This document shows, piece by piece, positions 1 through 11,800 of a stretch of 64,000 nucleotides of DNA. The DNA comes from Pseudoscleropodium purum (taxonomy: Eukaryota; Streptophyta; Bryopsida; Hypnales; Brachytheciaceae), in assembly GCA_963969395.1 (NCBI GenBank), contig OZ017795.1, forward strand, positions 36,375,063-36,439,062, in the 5' to 3' direction. The notes beneath the pieces were generated by a model that saw nothing but the letters and a program-made list of their open reading frames with translations, ran no database searches and had not been told where the DNA came from. Both the position numbers and the translations under genes were made by a program. Each line of letters begins with the position of its first letter. Positions within the stretch are counted from its first letter, which is position 1.

Positions 1-1766
1 CAACGCACTACCGTCAATGTGAATTAAGAAAAAACAACATTAAAGTCACACTAGCTATATGATTGAAAAGAAAACAATAATTATTTTTAAAAGTCAACTA
101 TGTTCCAATTTGGTCGTGTAATATATGTATGTGGTAGTGACGATAGGACCTCTTGTATATTTCTTCATATAAATATGTAATATGTAAGCCAAATATTAAA
201 ATTCTATAATTTTATTGATTTCTGAATTATGCATTAAGTTTGGCTTTGAGAAATATAATTGATTGTAGAAAAATAATTGAAACTAAATTTCCATGTCAGG
301 AATTAATTAAATTTTTGTACAAATTATTTCATAAATTTAATAAAATTTAATACATTTCACAAAATTAACTCAAATTAATTCATTTGAAAAAAATAATTCA
401 AATTGATCAAGAAGACAATTTTTTCAAGAGTTATATTGATTTTTTAAAATTTTAACTATACTAATAGACAAATTCAAATCATACATATTGGAGATCACAT
501 GGAAAAAGAAAACACAATATTATCATTTCTAGATTGAAATATTATAATATTTGATAATGAAAGAGTCAACAAAGTGAAAGTGAATTGAAGCCTTTCAATT
601 TTTTTCCATGTCAAATCTAAAAAATAGTAGAGCCAGAAATATGAGGATCAATTTCATGATTTTGAATTCATCACTTCCAATGGCATGTCAAGCTAATACT
701 GTAGCTATAGAGATATATCCCTCCCTCAAAAAAACTTTAATCAATTTATTCCTTTTTAAAATGTACTTAACAATTCGACTTTTCAATTAAATTTCTAATG
801 TGATTTTTCCTCTAAGATCTAGTCTATTTGAGGCTCATTTTTGAAAGCCCTCAACACTAGTCATAACATCAAAATTTGCAGTAGATATCTCTTTAAAAAA
901 TTATAAATACCAAAATTGTAATCATTCATTTTTTGAATTGGATTTTTGATGATAAAAGTAGACTTCAAAAACAATTTTTCAAAATAGAAACTACTAAATA
1001 TGATATTTTTGTAAGGCTTTAATTTAACTTCAAAATTTTGTCTACACTAAAATTTGGTGTTTCAGGCACTTAGGAGTTAACTAATGTTTGGGGGCTCTTT
1101 TGCTCTTCTAGAAAGTAATAGCCCCTAGTATTAGAACTTCCAAACCAACAAATTACTTTTTACATTTTAGTAGTCAATCAATGACACTAGCATTACAACT
1201 TGTGGGCAAAAAAATGAGAGCATTTACATGAAATGAAATTCACTCTCAGGGTAGGAAGGGTGGATTATCCCAATCTCTAAGGAAAAATGATTTAAATTGG
1301 TTAAAAATATTATATGCAGTATAGCATTCATGTACACATGGATGTCTTCTATAATATTTTGAACTATGACTATGACTTTGAATAATTTGAAATTTCATGT
1401 ACAACTATATGTATTAATTCTGAAATTTGTAAATTTTTTATTAATTTGACTATTAAAAATGCTCAAATTTAGAGATTTAGAGATTTCTAAAATTTTAAAA
1501 TTTGACATCTTCAATATTTAAAAAATTTATAATAATAATCTATAAATTGATCATAATTATCAATACAAGAAAGCAATGGAACCCTACTTCAACAATAATA
1601 CAAGTCCTTCTCACTATATTCATAGCAATGATTCTAGTTGAAACTAGTAGTTCACTCAAATATGAAGTATTCAATAGAAAATTTTTTATATCTCAATGCA
1701 GAAAACAAAAATGTTTACAATCATATGCATGATTGATAATATTCATTTACATTTTACAATTGAAGT
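1..1766. repeat. AT-rich non-coding repeat region
   Basis: No supportable gene. Positions about 14-340 are a diverged direct copy of about 26522-26850 (shared features include the GTGAATTAAGAAAAAA stretch and a run around ATATATGTATGTGGTAGTGAC), so this is a dispersed repeat family. The short open frames at 608-790 and 1502-1732 are low-complexity AT-rich translations with no recognisable motif and are not called. The remainder up to the transposase remnant is AT-rich DNA in which I see nothing specific. Confidence 0.6.
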
Positions 1767-4700
1767 TCATACAACAATCAATTGATTGCGCATCTTATTG
1801 TCCTCTGTTTCATATGCTAAATACTTGTTTTGTCCTTGATTTGGATTTTTTAGGCACATAAATTTATGTTTCATGCATCGTATAGGCTGGATACATGTAT
1901 CATCGAATGGAACAAAACTATCCTTTTTAATCAAATGCATATGTGTAATGGGGTCTACCATGTCAAATTGCTCGCCATGTTTGTAAGAAGGCTGATGTTG
2001 GTAATAGTCTGCAAAAAAATAGGTTTCTATATGCATGTTGTGCTCATGACTGAAAATTTCTTTAATTCTAGCTTTGTATGGGGTCCCCATGATATTGTCA
2101 TTTTCTACAACCACATCATCTCCAACATCATAATAATATTTTTTGAATAGGCAACCCTTGTGGATAAGTATCAAAGGCGTGTCGGTAGCATCTAATTCCA
2201 ATAAACGGTTCTTTAAATAAGACCACACTATTTTCGAAGCTCGTTGATAAGAGTTATTTTTTGGACTAATTAATATGCCCTTGGATTTTGAAATCGCACT
2301 GCAAAATGAATCAAAGACTTGGTCCAACATCTTCAACAAATGTGTTGCTTTCTTTTTAATGATGTGGTCAAACAACAATTCAAATGCCATTCTGGACATT
2401 GTATAGTGTCAACATGCCTAATACCTTCTAGAATCATTAAAGCATCATGAACTCCAACAAGAGTTCTTTCTATTGTTTCCATGCCATCAGCCTCTACTGC
2501 AATGCACAATTGAATTTTTTGGAACAATGTACGTGCACTATATTGAGCAAATGTGGCTTCCACATTCTTTTGATTGGTTTTGATGTTGTTGTATTTTTTA
2601 ACTTCCCTCTCATAAGGGAAGCACCAAAAAACATCAGAATGGCCAAATCTGACAACATCTTCCAAGATGTGGGCAGCACCTGCCACATACTCTAAAGGTC
2701 TCCCATTTGGACCATCTAATGCTTCTGAAAGATTGCGCCAATTTTGTAATAATTGACGAGCAATATGTAGGTCTTGTGTACTCCATCCTTTATGTCAAGT
2801 CCAATTGAAGAAGATATGAGCAATATCAACAAGCAAACGTCCAATCATACATCGTCTGCTTGAAAATTTATGTTTATTGGCTTCCAATTTGTTTATGAGA
2901 ATAGGTAGTACCCACATGACAAAAAGTTGACATTCATCTGCAGTGTAGCTTTCATGGTCATTGATTGGATCTTGGGGTCATTGTCCTTGTTTTAGTTCAT
3001 AAGTACAAACTTTAGTAACGGAGGTGCAAGTTGCCTCCACAAGTTCTAGCAAAGCATCTGCTTTGGGGTATTCACCGATGTCTTGGAAGAACTTAATCAT
3101 GAAGTTCTTAAACAAATTCAGATTTGCTATGTGCATAATATCATAGACCAAATCTCGTGACAAATCAAATCTGTTTAAATAATAAAGTCGCCACAATTTT
3201 GAATCTCCAGATACACCGGACTCCATACTATGATCAGTTCTTGCCTTCCTGTCATTTTTCAACCTTATTAGTGTGTCCACACTCTTACGTAATTCCTTAG
3301 CAATTCGCCTTTTTGGAAGGTGCACAAACTGCCTTTCATTTTCACTATAAACATATTGGCCATCAACCAACTCTGAATGCATTTTACATCTCCGACAAGC
3401 TGCTTTTCCAGAAGATTTCAAATTTGTTATTTTACTTTGAGCTGGATGATCCCCAGTCATAAACATGAAGAGTGCCCTTAAGTTAGGCATTTCAACTTGA
3501 GGTAAGAAGTTGTTGATTCTAGATATTGGATAGTTGAATCTACACTGCATTCCATCTATAAACAGAGCTTCGAGTTCTTCAACAAATGGTGTTATGAAAG
3601 TTGTAAGATTTTCCTTCATTCATTTTACAATAAATGGAGGGTTGCCACCTAATGGGATGAACAATACAGGTATTAGAGATAAGCTGGAGGATGTGCCTGC
3701 ATTAAGTACGTCAATCTCCATGGCCCAACATCCTCGTTGTTTCTTTCCACTTACTTGAAACCCATCCCAATGGCCAACAAGAGTGAAATTCCTGGGATCC
3801 CCTTGTACCATTTTTTGGGGTACCACTACTTGCCTCTTACAAAGTTTGCACTTGAATCTATAAGAATTTGTTTCAACTTCCCAATGATTTGGATTGCATA
3901 GTGTTTTGCATTTCTTTGGAAAAGCACAATATGTTCTTAGACACCGTGTGTTGGGACATGTAACGGGAAGTTCCCACTCAACCTCTGGGTTCCAGAAGTC
4001 TTGGTATTCTCTCACTTTTTCACCATGCCAAACATTCAAAAGGGATGGAGGAGGTACTTGTACATTCAACCACTCTGGGCTAGCCCTCCACATAGTTAGC
4101 ATTTCATAGCATAGTGTTCTAGAAGCCATTGCAATTGAAAGCTCATCTACAATGCTTAGATAGTCAAAGGCAATCATTTTGAACCAAGAATTGCTACAAT
4201 GTGGGCATGTTTTAGCACATTCTCTACATGTCCGTTTGTCATTGGGAGGTGTGCATGAACAAGGTATGTATTTGTTGCCATCATAGCCATCTTCTTCAGT
4301 AGGTGCTAAAATGAAAGGCTCATGAGAATATTGCCTAATACCTAAGCACATTCTCCATCTCTTAGGTTGCACAAGGCCCCATCTTTTATATAAACGAATT
4401 AACGATTTGAAAGAAGAAGGCGTGGAAGCAGGCCCCTCTAAGCTACCATTCCAATCTTTAGGCATCATCCTAATTAAAGGGGCAAGTCTATCTTCAATAG
4501 AATTTCTAGCTAAATCATCAGTTGTATCTGATAGGCCTTCAAAAATTTGGTGTAGTGTCCAATCTTGTAATTCTATTGGCATGCCTTTATTGTCCTATTG
4601 AGCTTGCATTTTAATAATGAAGTTCTTCATCTTCATTTTTAAATATGGTCCACGGTTTTGCATTATGTCATCATGCACCAATGTTGGTGATTGTAGAAGA

Positions 4701-4912
4701 TCCTCTTCTTGAAAAGTTTGTTGTGGAAACTGTATTTCATCTAATGAATTTAGCCTAGGTAGAACATTCATTTGTAATTGTCGTTCAACGTCTTTTTTAT
4801 GATGTTTTTGTTGAGTCTTGTAATTCACAAGTTTGAACCCAGCTTCTTCATTGCTTAGTCTACATGCACTACATCTGCACTTCACTTGTTTACTGCGACG
4901 AATTCGTGCCAT
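1767..4912 (-). pseudogene. Decayed Tnp2-type (CACTA/En-Spm) transposase
   Basis: Remnant of a DDE-type transposase of the CACTA superfamily. From 4912 (Met of MARIRRSKQVKC) one reading frame runs down to about 2340, interrupted by four stop codons: TAG at 4597-4595, and TGA at 3622-3620, 2980-2978 and 2797-2795. Downstream the frame shifts, and 2399-1767 carries the C-terminal part. Visible landmarks in order: a Cys-rich N-terminus (CRCSACR); a Cys cluster (CPHC); the Tnp2 core (HWDGFQVSGKK, then LIPVLFIPLGG); GDHPAQSKI with CRRCKM; LYYLNRF and the DIMHIANLNLF stretch; NWRNLSEALDGPNGRPLEY; and a C-terminal DVVVENDN / FFADYYQ stretch typical of the domains trailing Tnp2 proteins. I could not find paired CACTA terminal repeats, so element ends are unknown. 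The shift near 2340-2399 could be an intron, but the four in-frame stops argue for a dead copy. Confidence 0.85.
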
Positions 4913-4975
4913 TATAGAAGAAATCAAAATTTCAAAAGAGTAGGAGTATATAAGAATGAGGTAAAATATAAACAA

Positions 4976-5455
4976 TAATTTATATTATAAAAAGGATGTG
5001 AAATGTAGAGAATCCAAAATAAAAATTAAACATAAATATATAGTCGTTATAAACATATTAATATTAGAAATATAAATCATAGATAATACATAAAAAGAAA
5101 AGTAAAAGAAAAAAAAAAAAGATTACAGAAAGTATTTGACATTTTGAACCTTAAACTGAAAAGAAGGTGTTTTTAATTTTTAATTTTGTCATACAATTTC
5201 AAATTGGTGTTTCATTTTTACTTCTTTAAATTAAAAGTGAAACAATTCTTATAGAATGCAATGTATGCTTAGAAAAACCTTGAAATTTTTTCCATATTAA
5301 TGTATATTATTGTGTGGAATATGAGGTTGCATCTTCTCTTATCACATAAAGTTTCTAAAAATAAAGATTTTACAAAGTTGACTTTAGTGTGTTAACACAA
5401 TTACTAATTGTTTTTGTCATCACCAAAAATTATATTGCAATTGTTAGGTTGTAAT
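4976..5455. other. AT-rich spacer
   Basis: Very AT-rich DNA with poly-A runs between the transposase remnant and the GC-rich miniature element. No coding or repeat structure that I can support. Confidence 0.5.
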
Positions 5456-5463
5456 AAGAGGGT

Positions 5464-5710
5464 CAGGGTTGATAGGACGTTCGGACGCGGACGCTATGTC
5501 CGCAGCGTCCGTCCGCCCGATTACGGCTGTCCGATCGACGCGCAGACTGATCTGGTCCGCACAATCTGGGCGTCCGCCTCAGGCCGTCCGCCCCGTCCGT
5601 CCACCCCGCCCGTCCGCTTTCCGACGGCGGTCGGGACGTTGCGTCCGGATGTCCGGACGTCTGGAAAACGGACGCTATTTTGGGGCGGACGTTGACATTC
5701 GTCAACCCTG
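5464..5710. mobile_element. GC-rich hAT-like miniature element (247 bp)
   Basis: The ends form the inverted repeat CAGGGTTGA (5464-5472) / TCAACCCTG (5702-5710). Flanks are AAGAGGGT (5456-5463) and AAGAGGGC (5711-5718), matching at 7 of 8 bases, as expected for an aged 8-bp target duplication. CAGGG-type ends and an 8-bp duplication fit the hAT superfamily. The interior is strongly GC-rich and holds at least 15 copies of GTCCG or its complement CGGAC, unlike the AT-rich surroundings. Open frames cross it on both strands but are by-products of its composition; I see no transposase, so it is non-autonomous. Confidence 0.7.
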
Positions 5711-5794
5711 AAGAGGGCTATGCAGTTGGCTTCCTGCTTCTAAAACAAGTGTGATGTTTGTAGGTTTTAGAAGAACATTTGTTGTAAAGTAACT

Positions 5795-5935
5795 CATTAG
5801 AAGAGTTTTTGGGGGTCCAGAAGCCTGTTTCGGGCATGTTCCCTCGCAGTTGTTCTCTACAACAAGGGAAACGGCCTACTATCAAATTTTGTTTTTTCAT
5901 AAAAAAAAAATTAAAAAAAAAAATTTTTGTTTGCA
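5795..5935 (+). mobile_element. Partial copy of the CATTAGARG miniature-element family
   Basis: Begins CATTAGAAGAGTTTTTGGGG and continues with the GC-rich subterminal block and AT-rich core seen in copies at 9582, 34971, 36407 and 62437. The opposite terminus (CTAATG end) is not recognisable, so this copy looks truncated somewhere after about 5935. Confidence 0.5.
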
Positions 5936-6257
5936 AATTTTGTCAAGCTTTCATGAAAATTGTACAACGAAATACATAATCTAATTTTTCCCTATCCGAT
6001 TTTATATTGAATTTCAATTTCATATTCAATTGCATATCCAATTTCGAATTTCTATCCACAAGCGTTCTTCAGTACTCTACATTTCTTTTATTTTGCATAT
6101 TTTATTGTCCTCAGTGCTATCACAGTTGACGTGATTTATTACATTCAATGAATTGCACGAGACTTTAGCCCCGGCTGATCATTGGAGTCTAAAGTGGGGT
6201 ACTTTGGACCCTAACGCATGCTTTAGCCCCGGGGGCTAACGCCATGAAATCTTCCTA
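5936..6257. other. Spacer before the F-box duplication
   Basis: AT-rich sequence with a short GC-rich patch around 6151-6240, where CTTTAGCCCCGG occurs twice in direct orientation. No gene or clear element boundary. Confidence 0.4.
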
Positions 6258-6697
6258 TGTTCGCTTTGAAAGTCGTGCAATAGGTGTAAATTCTTATCCT
6301 GTTGATTTTCCACAAGATGATAATCAAAGATATTGGGAAAGGATGTGGATGGCTGTCTACTCCTTCTAACAGACTTTATTTAGCAGACTAGAAGCTCAAT
6401 TTCTGCTCAGTCAAACCTCTTCACTTCAAGGTTCTCTGAAAAGACATTCTAGAATATCCTGCATGTTTTATTAGTATTATTAACTGTAGGACTCTCTTGA
6501 AGTATTTGAATTATGTCAGAGTTATTGTTCTGGAATCCCATGAAAGTACATATATCAAGCACTGTAGGGTGTAATATTGAACGTTTACCACGAGGGATGG
6601 AATAGTAAGGTAGATGAAATGCACATGGTTTCGTGCGATTTGAATATATTTGGTGTCTGGTCCAATTCTTGCTCACGGCTTGTTTGCTTCTTTCAGG

Positions 6698-8566
6698 ATG
6701 TCTCCAAAAAGGTTGAAGAGGACAGCCTTGGCCTTGGAGGACTTGGAGCCTGCTCTATGGGGAACTCTCGCACCTCGCCTCTTGAACCTTGTGTTCCTTC
6801 CACTAGTGCAGAAGGGTGGTTGAAATGACATTTCTCAAAAAAATGTCATTTCAACCATGCTACTGAAAATTTGGTAGATTTTAGAAGAATTATTGATCCC
6901 AATATGTTTGTTTCAATCAAAAATGAAGTTAATGTCATTTTGTGCAACAAATTTGGTAGATTTTAGAAGAAAACATTATCCCATAACAATTGTCATGGAG
7001 AAGACAAGTAATAGAAATAAATAACTCGAATAGGCTATCTGTGAACATGTAAATTACTTTCAAAAAATTTAGAAGTGATGATAGGTACATATGTCTAAAC
7101 AACATAGTTTATTAGAAAGTAGAATCTACATTCTAAAAGATTGAGCAAAGTAAAATCTATAATTTCGGGAGATTTTGAAAAGTAGAATCTACATCTTTTG
7201 AAGATTTTGGGAAGTGAAATCTACATTTTTTAAAGATTTTTGAAAGGAAAATCTATTTTTTTTGAAGATTTTGAAAAATAAAATCTACTCATTTGATAGA
7301 TTTTGAAGAACTAAAATGTACACTATAAGTATGTTGAAATGACATCAAAAAAATGACATTTGGATGTCATTTCAACCACCTTTGCGGGGGGCTGAAATGA
7401 CATCCAAATGTCATTTAAAATGTCATTAAAACCTGTGTTCTGCACTAGTGTTCGTCTTCCTGTTGCGTAGATCAGTGAGCTTCGCCTTCTTTCCAAGCTC
7501 TGGAAGGCATCCTTTGATTCGGTCGAATCTGAATTTAACCTGTTGCTTGAAGATAAAGTTTACCCGAACCTGGTTGGTTACATAGGGCGGAAGTCGTCAG
7601 AGAGGGGTGAGTCGTGTGTATGGATGTTTCATGTGAACCAAGGCCGATGGTATAGTCGTGAGATCAGACGTCCAGCTGATGGGAGGTACGTGGGTGCAGC
7701 CGATGGAGGACTGGTTTGTTTTGTTTCCGACACTACGGAGGAACCCCTGACAATAGAGGTGATGAACCCGTTGACAGAAAAGAAAGTTGAGCTCCCTCGT
7801 TTACTCTGCATATACGATATGCTGCCTCCTATCCAACCCTCAATGTTGCAGCTGAAGATGAACCGGAAAAACAATGAGTATAAGGTTTTTTTTGTGGGCT
7901 ACCTACAAAGTGATAACGGGTCTCTTAGCTCAAGTGTATGACTCTCGAACCAAAGAGTGGAGCATAGTGGGATCAAAAGAGAAGTCATGGGGTTGCATTT
8001 CAGGGTATTCGTATGCTTGGGAGAGTGAAGTTGATTATTACGGTGGGGAACGCCAGGGCCCATGTCTGTATGACTTTGCACAAGGACAGCTGCGCCGTTA
8101 TGGAGAGTATGGAATTTTGCAAGGACGTTCGACAATGAGTTATGTGATTATATCGGACCGGCTTTTTATTTTGCACATGCACGAAAAGAGACTTGGACAC
8201 CTTTTCAATTTGATTCCAAAGGGCCCTGAAGATAAGTACTTCATATCCGAGTTTCATCTCCAGCAAAATGGCGCTGTTCACGTGGAAGGGGAAACCCACG
8301 GTTGCGAGCCTTTTGATGACTGTCCAGAGCAGGATTACACTTTTGCATTGCATGCATGCAACGGGTATTTGATGGTCATGGCAGATTGTTTGAAAAGAAC
8401 TTCTTTTAATCCCGATTCTACCCCTTGCATACGTAAATATCAGCACATGTGGTGGCTATACAACTTGTCTACCTGCAAGTGGCACGTCCTTCCAAACGCA
8501 ACTGAACTTGACAGTTACTCTTCAGAGGACTTCATGTGTGAACTTCGGTGGAGTGGTTCACCTTGA
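6698..8566 (+). pseudogene. F-box protein paralogue 1, disrupted
   Basis: F-box proteins are the substrate-recognition subunits of SCF ubiquitin ligases. The frame opens at ATG 6698, just after a TTTCAG acceptor-like site, with MSPKRLKRTALALEDLEPAL, and reaches the F-box core (LAPRLLNLVF). It is then cut by a 650-bp insertion (6801-7450) and resumes RLPVA, a TAG stop (7468-7470), SELRLLSKLWKAS. The stop stands where the paralogue at 13000 has CAG. The frame then runs to about 7915, where this copy lacks two bases relative to the paralogue (7915-7922), and continues in another frame to the stop at 8566. The C-terminal part has propeller-like segments (YDSRTKEWSIVG) but no clear kelch repeat set. 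Three independent lesions make a working protein unlikely. Confidence 0.8.
6801..7450. mobile_element. Non-autonomous CACTA-type element (650 bp) in the F-box gene
   Basis: Ends are CACTAGTGCAGAA (6801-6813) and its exact complement TTCTGCACTAGTG (7438-7450). The 3-bp target duplication TTC lies at 6798-6800 and 7451-7453. The paralogue at about 13100 preserves the empty site (GTGTTCCTTCGTCTTCC). Subterminal copies of TGTCATTT and its complement AAATGACA occur near both ends, resembling transposase-binding repeats of CACTA elements. An interior block repeats AGATTTTGAAAAGTAGAATC-like units. It has no coding capacity. Confidence 0.92.
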
Positions 8567-8690
8567 AGAGGAATTCCTGTTGGTGTGTGGTTGGCGGTGA
8601 AGCCAAGCGCGAGGTAGGTACCAGATTTTGGTACAGATTTCGGCAACAGATTTTGGTGATGAGTCTTCATCAATTCCTTCACTTGCTTGT

Positions 8691-8768
8691 GATGGAAGCG
8701 GACATGGTCCTCTAGGTAGTGGATGTACCGAATGATCCACTACCTAGAGGACCATGTCCGCTTCCATC
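8691..8768. repeat. Perfect 34-bp inverted repeat, 10-nt loop
   Basis: Arms 8691-8724 and 8735-8768 are exact reverse complements over 34 bases, separated by GTACCGAATG. It lies about 125 bp past the stop of F-box copy 1. The paralogous sequence near 14226-14262 resembles only the left arm, so the right arm appears to be a local templated inversion. Transcription through it would give a long hairpin. Confidence 0.95.
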
Positions 8769-9581
8769 AGATGGTTGTCCAGGCAAATAGGTGTCAGCAA
8801 ATTTGCAAATACGCAATCTGCAAGTTATGATTATTATTTTGTTTTTATTATAGAAACTAACAAAATTAACCCTGGAGCGCTCCGACGTCCATTTTTTGGA
8901 CGATGAACAGATTGAAGTTCTTGTTTCTGTCTCATTCCTGCTTGGATGAAAGTCATCCTAATTTTTGGTGATACTCTATTAAGTTGTCTTATCTAATGGT
9001 TGGATTTGGTGTTACTAAAATACTATATTTTTCTAAAATTACAAATGCAGAAGAATGTCAAGTGGTCAAATTGCATTGACTCTAGTTCAAAACCAGATTA
9101 GCAAAAGTGAGGTCTTAGATGTAATGAACACAAAAATTTCAAAAAATCACCATATCAAGATAACCTCATTTCAAATTTGTTCCAACAAGTTTTACTCAGA
9201 AATGATAATAGTTTGCTTGTCATTGAATTTAGAAGGAATTTTGAAATTCCCCTTAAAAAATTTGTAGAATAATATTGGTGATAGCACTAGTGAATCTAAT
9301 TGGATGGATAGAATCTGCAATTCAAAATCTACAACTTTCATTTGTACATAAATTCCAAAATATTCTTCCAGATAACACTTTATAACAATTTTTCTTGAAT
9401 TGTCAATTTTGGAAACGGATCTTGATGTTTAGGGATTAAATGTTTAAAAAACATTGTATATTCACAATTTTCTGTTTTCAAAGTGAAATATTTGAAAAAT
9501 AAAGGAATTTGAAGATTTGAAGAGTCCACACATTCAAACAATTAGATGTTAATTAAAGGAAGAAGTGTGAAAAAGATTGCA

Positions 9582-9813
9582 CATTAGACAATTTCTGGGC
9601 TCAAGGAAGGCCGCTTCAAGCAGGTGTGTCAGGAACTGCCCTCCCCTACAGTTTTGGAGAACAGTTGTTCCCGACAAAAAAAATTTTAAAATTTTAAAAA
9701 ATTTATTTTTTTCAGACCTATACCCTGTCAGCGAGCTGCCGCGGCCCCCTGCAAGGCTGTTCCCACAATGTGAGAACCCACAACCCTCCTAAGGGTGAAA
9801 GAATCCTCTAATG
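9582..9813 (+). mobile_element. CATTAGARG miniature element, copy at 9.6 kb
   Basis: Left end CATTAGACAATTTCTGGGC, right end GAATCCTCTAATG, giving an imperfect inverted terminus. Inside are GC-rich subterminal blocks around an AT-rich core of A and T runs. Related copies are listed at 5795, 34971, 36407 and 62437. No coding capacity. Confidence 0.6.
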
Positions 9814-10275
9814 TCTGGAGTATTGAAAATACATCATTCCTTCTATACATACAAAACTTGAAGAACTTAATTGTTACTATTGCCTAAGATGAAACTAAAT
9901 TGTTCATGCCTCTTTGAACATCTGAACCCCATCTACTTTTTTTTACTCTCTTTAGATTGGTTGTTGAGGTGTGGAGTGTGGCCATTAAAACAAATCTCTA
10001 TACTATAGCTATGAAATATTTTATTTTGAATATTTCATATATTCATGTATGTATGATGTGTAGTCAGAAATTTCTTCACTTCTATTTAGGAAGCTAGGCA
10101 AGTTAACTCTTTTGATAAAACAATCTAAAAATTTAATATCATTAATAAAACAAACAATTTGCATTTTTAAAAGAAGAAATAATCAAATAATAATCATAAA
10201 AAGCAACAAAATGGCGAATGTAAAGGAGGCGATTTTCTATAGTAAATGATTCTAATTTCAAACCTTTTTTGGAAG

Positions 10276-11800
10276 GCTTGTATGAATTTTTTATTTGAAA
10301 TGTGCTCCTACTATTTATGGATTTAGGATCAGTTTTTGAAAAATCATAGTACAACTTTTTAAGAATTCATAGTTTACTCATTCATAATTCTATAAATGTA
10401 TAAGAAAATCTAAAATATACACTTGCCTCCTAACAAAATTCTACAAAATATAAGGCAATTTAATAATGAAGATAAAAAAAACTATGTTGACTTCAACAAA
10501 AACGTCATCTGAATTTTGTTGAAAACCAAATTTCCAGCATGTTCTAGTACATTATACGCACTAAAAACAAGGGTTCCAACAAAACTAGATAACGTTTTTT
10601 TATTGAAGCTAACATAATTTTTTTCTAGTGGATAATGTTCATTTACTTTTTACTGAAGTAAAGAACAACTAAATGGAAAATTATTCTTCAAAAACGATAA
10701 GTTCAAACCAAAAGAAATACTTAAGTAGGAAGAGATACTAAAAAATCAAAATTTATTCATCTTTTAGCCAATACTATATTCTCAATCACAAATTGGTATT
10801 AACATATTTGATACAAGTTTCTAAGAATTTTAGACTTTAGATTCACTCAATTATCCAACAAACATCAAATAGAACAACAAAAATACAATGAACATCCAAT
10901 TTAGACTAAAACTTAATCTAATTCAATTTCACAACAAACACATCACACCATACACTATGACACCCTAGACTAATTACAATACATGTAATTTGATATAATT
11001 TGCACTGCATGCTCTCCTTGCAATGGGTGATTTCTAATTCAACGAAGATAGCTAAATATCCAAGCATGCAAATTGATTTAGCAATACCAACTAAACTACC
11101 AAGTTGGAAAAAGACACAACCATTAAAATTTAACTTCTATGAATAATTCTTCACTTGATACCACTTTTTTATTTGGACCTGCTACAATGATCATGTAGCA
11201 TCCCATTCTCAAAAAAAATTCTTAATTCAAACATTGGATATAAAGGCTAGAATACTTCAAATTTAACTTCAAGATTATGCAAGGACACTTTGGGTTCCTT
11301 TGGGTGGTGAAGGATTAACCTCTTATAAATCTTACCACGTATTTAAGAATCGCATTCACTATAGAATGATTAATTGAAGTTAGTAAATGAGATTTGGCCA
11401 ATGTCTAAATTAAATACGATCATATAAATTTTTATTTTTGAAAAATAATATTCCATATATAAATTCCATCATTTGGTTTTTGAAATATTTTCTTGTCAAC
11501 CTTGACCACCACTTGGTATGGTAACAAGGTAAAAGCCCCCCTCAAATGAACCAAATACTTGGAAGCACGACTTGATGAGATGCTCACATTGCATACCAAA
11601 AGAACTTTAACTCTTCATAACTTTTGCATATGGTATCCAAATGATGTGCTCATTGGTGCAACAAAATCTCCTTTCGCTTGCCAATGAAAACTTATATAAA
11701 TTCCAGCAATCTAATGATAAAAACAGTCCACAGTAGAAAAAGTGGAGATTATGGGTGTCTCTACCTTTGTGTTTCTTTAAGGTGCTCATGACCGTTTTGT
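10276..11800. other. AT-rich intergenic region
   Basis: No gene recognised. The stretch about 11560-11760 resembles 20350-20510 (both contain AACTTTTGCATA and TTGCCAA followed by similar text), so part of a dispersed repeat is present. Confidence 0.4.

Larger units (their letters stand above)
6258..10275. repeat. Segmental duplication, F-box copy 1
   Basis: Aligned by eye with about 12572-15265: homology starts near the shared TAGGTGTRAATTCTTATCCT and ends near a shared ATTTTCYTATRGTAAATGAT stretch. This copy is longer because it holds the 650-bp CACTA-type insertion (6801-7450), a snap-back inverted repeat (8691-8768), a miniature element (9582-9813) and other AT-rich sequence. Confidence 0.75.

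Noticed and set aside
5408..5711. Three overlapping open frames in the GC-rich block
   Set aside because: They are Arg/Ser/Pro-rich translations on both strands from GTCCG repeats; GC-rich sequence lacks stop codons by chance.
6151..6240. Possible transposon end with CTTTAGCCCCGG
   Set aside because: The motif is repeated in direct, not inverted, orientation, and I could not find a partner terminus or target duplication.
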